NCBI GenBank assembly: GCA_903876615.1
Contig: CAIRAS010000376.1
Location: forward strand, 1-9,626
Source of the DNA: an uncultured Holophagaceae bacterium
Lineage (GTDB): Bacteria > Acidobacteriota > Holophagae > Holophagales > Holophagaceae
DNA length: 9,626 nt
Direction: 5' to 3'
Shown piece after piece: positions 5,538 through 9,626 of the stretch. Every line of letters begins with the position of its first letter. Within the stretch, counting starts at the first letter, position 1. The notes beneath the pieces were generated by a model. That model did not search any database and was not told where the DNA came from. It saw only the letters and a program-made list of their open reading frames with translations. Made by a program: the position numbers and the translations under genes.

Positions 5538-7778
5538 GTGCCCTTTATCTTGACCCGCTACGTGCTCCGACGCTGGGCCACCCCCTTCCTTGGAGCGCTC
5601 TTCTTTTATGGCTTCCTGCTCCTCTCCTGGGAGATGGTGACGATCTCGAAGCAGATCTTCTCCCAGGGAGCACCCCTGCGCTGGCTGGTGCCGCTGCTGC
5701 TGACCTCCCTGCCCGAGAACCTGGGTCTGGTCCTGCCGATGGCCGCCGTGTTGGGCGGCCTGCTGGGCACCCAGCAGTTGATGGAAGGCTCGGAGCTGGT
5801 GGCAGCGCAAGGCTTGGGTGCCGGCCGCCGGACCTGGACCGCGCCCTGGATCCGCATGGCCATCTGGCTGATCCTGCTGGCCACCCTCAATGCCCACTTC
5901 CTTGTTCCCGTCACCGCCCGGGTCCAACAGAGCATCAGGGTGAAGATGGCCGAGGAGGCCAAGGCCCGCTTCCTGCGCCCCGGATCCCCGCCCTGGTTCC
6001 CTCCAAGTGCTCCCAATTCAGCCTTTTGGGTGTCTAAGGAGGGACAGATCCACATCATGGAATCGACCCCCCAGGGGGTGCAGCACCTCACGGCCACCTC
6101 TATGACCTATGCCCTGGAGGCCAAGACTGACGGTTCCTCGGAGCTGCAACTCCACCTGACCGGGCTGCAAGGCGCCCTCTACCAGACTTCGGGCAACGGC
6201 AGTGTCATCCACCTGAGCCAGGAGAAGCAGGTCCTCCGCTTCGGCATCCCTGCGGGGGCTCATCTACTCCCGCCTACACCACTTCGCTATGAAAGCTCTG
6301 CCGCTCTCATCAAGCTATTAAGAACCCCGCCAGGCCTGCCGGGGGCTCCTCCCGAGGCCTCGGAGCTCCGGCTTCAGGCGGCCATGGAGATCTGCCGCCG
6401 TACTTCCCTGCCCCTGGCCTCGGCCGCCCTGCTGCTGCTGGGTATCGCCCTGGGCTTCGGGCATCCCCGCTTCTACAGGGGCGGGGCCATCCTCAAGAGC
6501 CTGGGCGTCATCATCCTCTACTACCTGGTCATGAAGAACCTTGAAAACATGTGGTTGAGTGGCCAATTTAAAACGCTCTACCCCCTGCTCTTGGTCCCCT
6601 TCCCTTTCCTGATTGGGGGCGGACTGCTGCTTCACCAGCGCCTCAAACCCCATCGCTCGGGCCGCGCCCTGAGGCTCATCCTCCCTCTACTGCACCCCTT
6701 CCGGGCGGTGCTTGATCCCCTCCGGGACCGAGTCCGGGTCACCCGCGAGAGACTCTTCCGCTGGCTGCACGGAAAAGGCACCCAGCACGGGATCCTGCGT
6801 CACTGGGCGACCCTCTCCTGGTGGGAGAACTGGGCTTCGGCCCTGGGCAGCCTCCTGGTCCTGAACCTGCTGATCGAGTACGCCACGCTCGCGGGAGATC
6901 TCTCTAAGAATGGTGTTCATTTCAATGTATTCATTAGGTATTGGTTCTGGAATCTCCCCCCATTCCTGGTGGTCGCCCTGCCCATGGCCTTCCTCCTGGG
7001 TACCCTCCTGGCCCTGTCGGAAGCAGCGCTCAACCGGGAGTGGCTGGCCCTTCGAGCCGGCGGTGTCAGCTTGCTCCGCTGGCTCTGGAGCAGCCGCATG
7101 GGCTGGGGCCTGGTCGCCGTGCTCACCCTGATCCTTCAGGTGGGGATCGCCCCCATGGCCATGACCCGTGCCAACCAGCTCTACCGGCAGATCCTCAACC
7201 GCTCCCAGGCTCCCACGACCAGCCGACCCTGGCTGTATCTGGGCTCCACCGGCGTGCTCTGGCACCTCCAGGCTGAGCAGCGCTGGGGCTTCCCCCTCAA
7301 GGCACCCGGAGAGGCGCCGATCCTCCTGCACTGGAAGCTCGGCTCGGCTCACACGGAAGCCCTGGCCTGGGGTGGCCTGACCCTGGTCCAGGGACCGCCA
7401 GCGGACCGGCTCTTCCCTGCCCGGGCCCTGCGCTCTGCGGCCTCGGCCGAGGAGGCTCGCACCCTGGACCTCTTCCACTGGCAGACCTGGGCACCCGATC
7501 CCGAGCGGGCCTACATGCTCTGGGGCCGCCTCCTGGGGTGGTTGGCAGGCCCCTGCCTGGTGCTGGCCATGCTCTCCTTCGCCTTCCCGGGTCCCCGCCA
7601 GGGCCGGGGACAGGCCCTGGGGGCCGGTCTCGTCGCCGGCCTGGTCTTCCTGGGCCTCCAGACCCTCTTTGGGGGGGCCGCCCGCGCGGCGGAGTTCCCC
7701 GCCTACTGGGGCGTGCTGGCCCCCCTGCTGCTGCTGCTCGCCATCTCCCTGCTCCGGCTCCGCCGCTTGAGGACCTGA
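5538..7778 (+). CDS. lptFG: LptF-LptG fusion: LPS export ABC transporter permease, both halves in one chain
   Basis: Inner-membrane part of the Lpt machine that extracts LPS and passes it to LptC/LptA; the ATPase LptB is not in this window. LptF and LptG are normally separate proteins of about 360 residues. Here one 746-residue frame carries both. The first half (about 1-370) has helices near 12-30, 52-78, 105-127, 292-308, 318-338 and 346-366, with a periplasmic strand-rich domain at 133-285. After a basic linker (about 370-428) the pattern repeats with helices near 433-452, 474-497, 522-541, 660-682, 695-712 and 722-740. Its strand-rich domain (about 545-655) is shorter. The segments SLPENLGLVLPMAAVLGGLL followed by SELVAAQGLGAGRR, and NLPPFLVVALPMAFLLGTLL followed by REWLALRAGG, are the matching family motif in each half. 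Start GTG 5538 has AGGA 6 nt upstream. The stop overlaps the mnmA start. Which half is F and which G is inferred from order. Confidence 0.9.
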   Translation: MPFILTRYVLRRWATPFLGALFFYGFLLLSWEMVTISKQIFSQGAPLRWLVPLLLTSLPENLGLVLPMAAVLGGLLGTQQLMEGSELVAAQGLGAGRRTWTAPWIRMAIWLILLATLNAHFLVPVTARVQQSIRVKMAEEAKARFLRPGSPPWFPPSAPNSAFWVSKEGQIHIMESTPQGVQHLTATSMTYALEAKTDGSSELQLHLTGLQGALYQTSGNGSVIHLSQEKQVLRFGIPAGAHLLPPTPLRYESSAALIKLLRTPPGLPGAPPEASELRLQAAMEICRRTSLPLASAALLLLGIALGFGHPRFYRGGAILKSLGVIILYYLVMKNLENMWLSGQFKTLYPLLLVPFPFLIGGGLLLHQRLKPHRSGRALRLILPLLHPFRAVLDPLRDRVRVTRERLFRWLHGKGTQHGILRHWATLSWWENWASALGSLLVLNLLIEYATLAGDLSKNGVHFNVFIRYWFWNLPPFLVVALPMAFLLGTLLALSEAALNREWLALRAGGVSLLRWLWSSRMGWGLVAVLTLILQVGIAPMAMTRANQLYRQILNRSQAPTTSRPWLYLGSTGVLWHLQAEQRWGFPLKAPGEAPILLHWKLGSAHTEALAWGGLTLVQGPPADRLFPARALRSAASAEEARTLDLFHWQTWAPDPERAYMLWGRLLGWLAGPCLVLAMLSFAFPGPRQGRGQALGAGLVAGLVFLGLQTLFGGAARAAEFPAYWGVLAPLLLLLAISLLRLRRLRT
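7769..7773 (+). promoter_or_regulatory. Ribosome binding site for mnmA inside the end of lptFG
   Basis: GAGGA lies 4 nt before ATG 7778, within the last codons of lptFG. Together with the TGATG stop-start overlap it fixes the mnmA start and suggests translational coupling. Confidence 0.65.
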
Positions 7779-8914
7779 TGATCGGGGGCCTGCTCGCTCA
7801 CGCCCTGGCGCCCCTGCGGAGCCACCCGAGCCTGCGCCCCGGAGACCGCATCCTCGCGGCCATGTCCGGAGGCGTGGACAGCTCGGTCATGGCCGCGCTC
7901 CTGCAGCGCGCCGGGTTCGAGGTCATCGGCGTTTCCATGCAGCTGTTCGACAAGGGGACCGCCGGAGCTTCCGCCGGGAAGTGCTGCACTTTGGACGATT
8001 TCCAGGACGCCCGGAGGGTCGCTCACCAGGCCGGCTTCCCTCACTACGTCATGGACTTCGAAGGACCCTTCAGGGAGACCGTCATCGAGGGCTTCATCCG
8101 GAGCTACCTGGAAGGCGAAACCCCCAGTCCCTGCATCTGGTGCAACCAGCACCTGAAGTTCTCTGCCCTGATGGCGCGGGCCGCCTCCCTGGGCGCTGCG
8201 TTCGTCGCCACGGGACACTATGCGGGCATTACCTTCTCCGGGGGAACCTGGCACCTCCAGAAGGCGCATGATCCCGACAAGGACCAGAGCTACTACCTCT
8301 TCCACCACACCCAGGCCACCCTGGCCCGGACGCTCTTTCCCCTGGCCCACCTCACCAAGCCGGAAGTCCGCGCGCTCGGGGCGGAGCTGGGACTCCACCT
8401 GGCCGAAAAGCCGGAGAGCCAGGAGATCTGCTTCGTCACCCAGGACCGCTACGACGCCTTCATCGAGGCGGAGGGCCGGGATCCGGGGCGCGGCGAGGGC
8501 GAGATCCGGCACCTGGATGGCCGGGTCCTGGGCCACCACCGGGGCTACTGGCGGCACACGGTGGGGCAGCGCCGGGGGCTCCGGATCGCCGCCTCCGAAC
8601 CCCTCTATGTCATCCGCACCGAACCCGCCACCAACACCGTCTGGGTGGGCACCGAGCGGGACCTCTACCGCCGGGACCTGATCGCCCGGGATCTGAGCTG
8701 GGTCCAGGGTGAGCCGGTCGGCCCCCTCGCCTGTGGGGCCCGCATCCGCAGCCGCGCCCCGGAAGCGGAGGCTCTGGTGATTCCCCTGCCGGACGGGCGG
8801 TTCCAGGTGACCTTCGCCGACCCTCAGCGGGCCATCGCCCCCGGCCAGGCCGTGGTGTTCTATCGGGATGGCGAGGTCCTGGGCGGCGGCTGGATTGATG
8901 GCCGGGTGCTGTGA
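7778..8914 (+). CDS. mnmA: tRNA-uridine 2-sulfurtransferase MnmA
   Basis: Cytoplasmic enzyme that puts sulfur on C2 of the wobble uridine (U34) of tRNAs for Lys, Glu and Gln, using ATP and a persulfide relay. It is 378 residues, near the family's usual 360-370. The N-terminal PP-loop SGGVDSS is at 30-36. The catalytic cysteine is C119 in TPSPCIWCN and the second active-site cysteine is C218 in ESQEICFV. HDPDKDQSYYL (164-174) and the RHTVGQRRGL segment (259-268) are family marks. A C-terminal beta-barrel region follows (about 275-378). ATG 7778 is chosen because GAGGA lies 4 nt upstream and the TGATG overlaps the lptFG stop by 1 nt; the open frame upstream of it (to 7538) is only the other frame of lptFG. 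Next to the N-terminus there are about 24 residues before the PP-loop strand, slightly long but normal. All key residues are intact. Confidence 0.97.
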   Translation: MIGGLLAHALAPLRSHPSLRPGDRILAAMSGGVDSSVMAALLQRAGFEVIGVSMQLFDKGTAGASAGKCCTLDDFQDARRVAHQAGFPHYVMDFEGPFRETVIEGFIRSYLEGETPSPCIWCNQHLKFSALMARAASLGAAFVATGHYAGITFSGGTWHLQKAHDPDKDQSYYLFHHTQATLARTLFPLAHLTKPEVRALGAELGLHLAEKPESQEICFVTQDRYDAFIEAEGRDPGRGEGEIRHLDGRVLGHHRGYWRHTVGQRRGLRIAASEPLYVIRTEPATNTVWVGTERDLYRRDLIARDLSWVQGEPVGPLACGARIRSRAPEAEALVIPLPDGRFQVTFADPQRAIAPGQAVVFYRDGEVLGGGWIDGRVL

Positions 8915-8949
8915 CCCGCTAGCGAAGCGAGCTGAAGTAGCCTGACCGG

Positions 8950-9486
8950 ATGGTCCCCTACCGCCTCTGGGTGCAGGCTCACCCGCTCCTCTCCGCCGCC
9001 TGCCAGTTCGCGCTCCTGGGCACCCTGGGCGAGGTCCTGGCCGCCAGCCTCAAGGCGCGTAAGCCATCCCTGCCCTGCACCCCCCTGCAGCTGACCGCCA
9101 AGGCGCTGGCCTGGGCGCTGCTGGGACTGGTCATCAAGGCGGGCTTCGTCGGCATGAGGGGCTTCACCCGGGCCCTCCTGGACCACCAACTCCTGCCCGC
9201 CATCCTGGCTTCGGGCTTGGGGTGGTCCCTGACGCTCTCCACCCTCACCAACGTGTTCTTCGGGCCCCAGATGATGCTGTTCCACCGCCTGGAGGACAAT
9301 CTGATCCTGGGCCGCCGGGGCTTCGATGGCATGGCCCCGGCCCTGTGGACCCTGCTCTGGTTCTGGATTCCCGCCCACACCCTTACCTTCAGCCTCCCCC
9401 CAGACCTCCAGGTGGGCCTGGCGGCCCTCTGGTCCCTGGCTCTGGGCCTGATCCTCGGCCTGGCGGCTGCCCGCCGCCAGGCCTAA
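8950..9486 (+). CDS. Small polytopic membrane protein, weakly Mpv17/PMP22-like
   Basis: A 178-residue hydrophobic protein with about four membrane segments (near 12-32, 50-68, 82-104 and 131-171 as one or two helices). I do not firmly recognise it. Some features recall the Mpv17/PMP22 family: a GP followed by His and an acidic residue (FFGPQMMLFHRLEDN, G105, P106, H112, D116), and near the C-terminus Trp-x3-Pro-x5-Phe-x2-Pro then Trp (W137, P141, F147, P150, W161). The resemblance is by eye and distant. The coding frame shows the strong G+C third-position bias of its neighbours, so it is very likely a real gene. ATG 8950 has no good ribosome site; it follows mnmA by 35 bp on the same strand and may be read from the same transcript. 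A 15-nt imperfect hairpin (8918-8932) lies in that gap. Confidence 0.78.
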   Translation: MVPYRLWVQAHPLLSAACQFALLGTLGEVLAASLKARKPSLPCTPLQLTAKALAWALLGLVIKAGFVGMRGFTRALLDHQLLPAILASGLGWSLTLSTLTNVFFGPQMMLFHRLEDNLILGRRGFDGMAPALWTLLWFWIPAHTLTFSLPPDLQVGLAALWSLALGLILGLAAARRQA

Positions 9487-9523
9487 AAAAAGGTTCATCC
9501 GGGATTTCCGGGGAAGAAGAACC
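9485..9523 (-). terminator. Intrinsic terminator for a minus-strand transcript entering from the right
   Basis: Read on the minus strand, GGTTC (9523-9519) pairs with GAACC (9496-9492), an inner CCGG/CCGG stem (9511-9508 with 9502-9499) stacks within it, and seven Ts follow (9491-9485). The T run overlaps the stop codon of the plus-strand gene. On the plus strand no T run follows, so it should not stop the mnmA-side transcript. It implies a gene or RNA transcribed leftwards from beyond or within the right edge. Confidence 0.6.
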
Positions 9524-9626
9524 GCCAACGGCAGAGGAAACGGATGGTGCCGATAGGTTCCGACCGACCCCTGCAAGGGCCTGCTTTCGGCTCCTCTTGG
9601 CAGTTATCTTCGTTCATCCGTTTTTA
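9524..9626 (-). other. Possible structured RNA or 3' untranslated region at the right edge
   Basis: No convincing coding frame is seen here. The stretch holds nested inverted repeats: AAACGGATG/CATCCGTTT (9538-9546 with 9615-9623), GCCGA/TCGGC (9549-9553 with 9587-9591) and CCCT/AGGG (9569-9572 with 9576-9579). A competing pairing, AGAGGA/TCCTCT (9533-9538 with 9592-9597), extends on the minus strand through GCCAA/TTGGC. It sits directly before the minus-strand terminator. It matches no RNA family that I can name and is cut by the window edge, so the strand and identity are inferred. Confidence 0.3.

Noticed and set aside
6687..7478. 263-codon minus-strand frame opposite lptFG
   Set aside because: It is Gly/Gln/Glu-rich antisense shadow of a well-supported permease.
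7538..7777. Longer mnmA start at 7538
   Set aside because: This is the alternative frame of the end of lptFG, giving Pro/Gly/Arg-rich sequence. ATG 7778 has a close ribosome site and fits family length.
7703..8557. 284-codon minus-strand frame opposite mnmA
   Set aside because: It is antisense to mnmA, whose catalytic residues are all in the plus frame, and it shows no recognisable motif.
8918..8932. Hairpin GCTAGCGAAGCGAGC after mnmA as a terminator
   Set aside because: The stem has an internal mismatch and no T run follows, so at most it is a weak RNA structure.
8860..9576. 238-codon minus-strand frame opposite the last gene
   Set aside because: It runs through the predicted minus-strand terminator and its translation is a Gln/Gly/Glu-rich string without domains.
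9609..9626. CGTTCATCC near the right edge as the start of a glutamine (glnA-type) riboswitch
   Set aside because: Only the first conserved block is seen, the rest would lie outside the window, and a similar GTTCATCC occurs at 9493 within a terminator, so chance cannot be ruled out.

Overview
The window is a GC-rich bacterial chromosomal segment holding eight protein genes (one cut by the left edge) and one tRNA. Genes for Kdo synthesis (KdsD) and LPS export (LptF/LptG) indicate a diderm, LPS-making bacterium. The high GC, the fused LptF-LptG and the lactate permease would suit a Holophagae-type acidobacterium (Geothrix/Holophaga-like) or a deltaproteobacterial-type lineage. That placement is inference only, because no marker gene present settles it. 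No insertion sequence, integrase, phage gene or CRISPR array was seen, and the region looks like ordinary core chromosome.

Left part (1-2454): an L-lactate permease gene (lldP, minus strand, C-terminus beyond the window) is divergent from a FadR/GntR-family regulator with a metal-type FCD domain. The 162-bp gap between them holds a perfect 13-bp palindrome, GTGGTCAGACCAC, next to back-to-back -10-like boxes. This is the layout expected of a lactate-responsive repressor controlling both its own gene and the permease.

Middle (2455-4439): on the minus strand, going leftwards, are a LON substrate-binding-domain protein, a tRNA-Ile with CAU anticodon (the lysidine-modified isoleucine type) closed by an intrinsic terminator, and a zinc-ribbon membrane protein with a probable PH-like domain that starts with TTG. 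The membrane protein gene converges on the regulator gene across 73 bp.

Right part (4476-9486): on the plus strand are kdsD (arabinose-5-phosphate isomerase, for Kdo), a single 746-residue polypeptide carrying LptF-like and LptG-like permease halves, mnmA (tRNA U34 2-thiolase) overlapping the lptFG stop codon by 1 nt, and a small membrane protein with weak Mpv17/PMP22-like features. The Kdo gene and the LPS exporter lie in order but are separated by a 75-bp AT-rich gap that looks like a separate promoter. lptFG and mnmA appear to be one translation-coupled operon.

Right edge (9487-9626): a minus-strand intrinsic terminator with a 7-T run abuts the last gene. It is preceded, on the minus strand, by a segment with nested and competing inverted repeats that may be a structured RNA entering from outside the window. 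This edge element, the LptF-LptG fusion and the zinc-ribbon/PH-like membrane protein are the main points for a second look. I see no convincing wholly new system.
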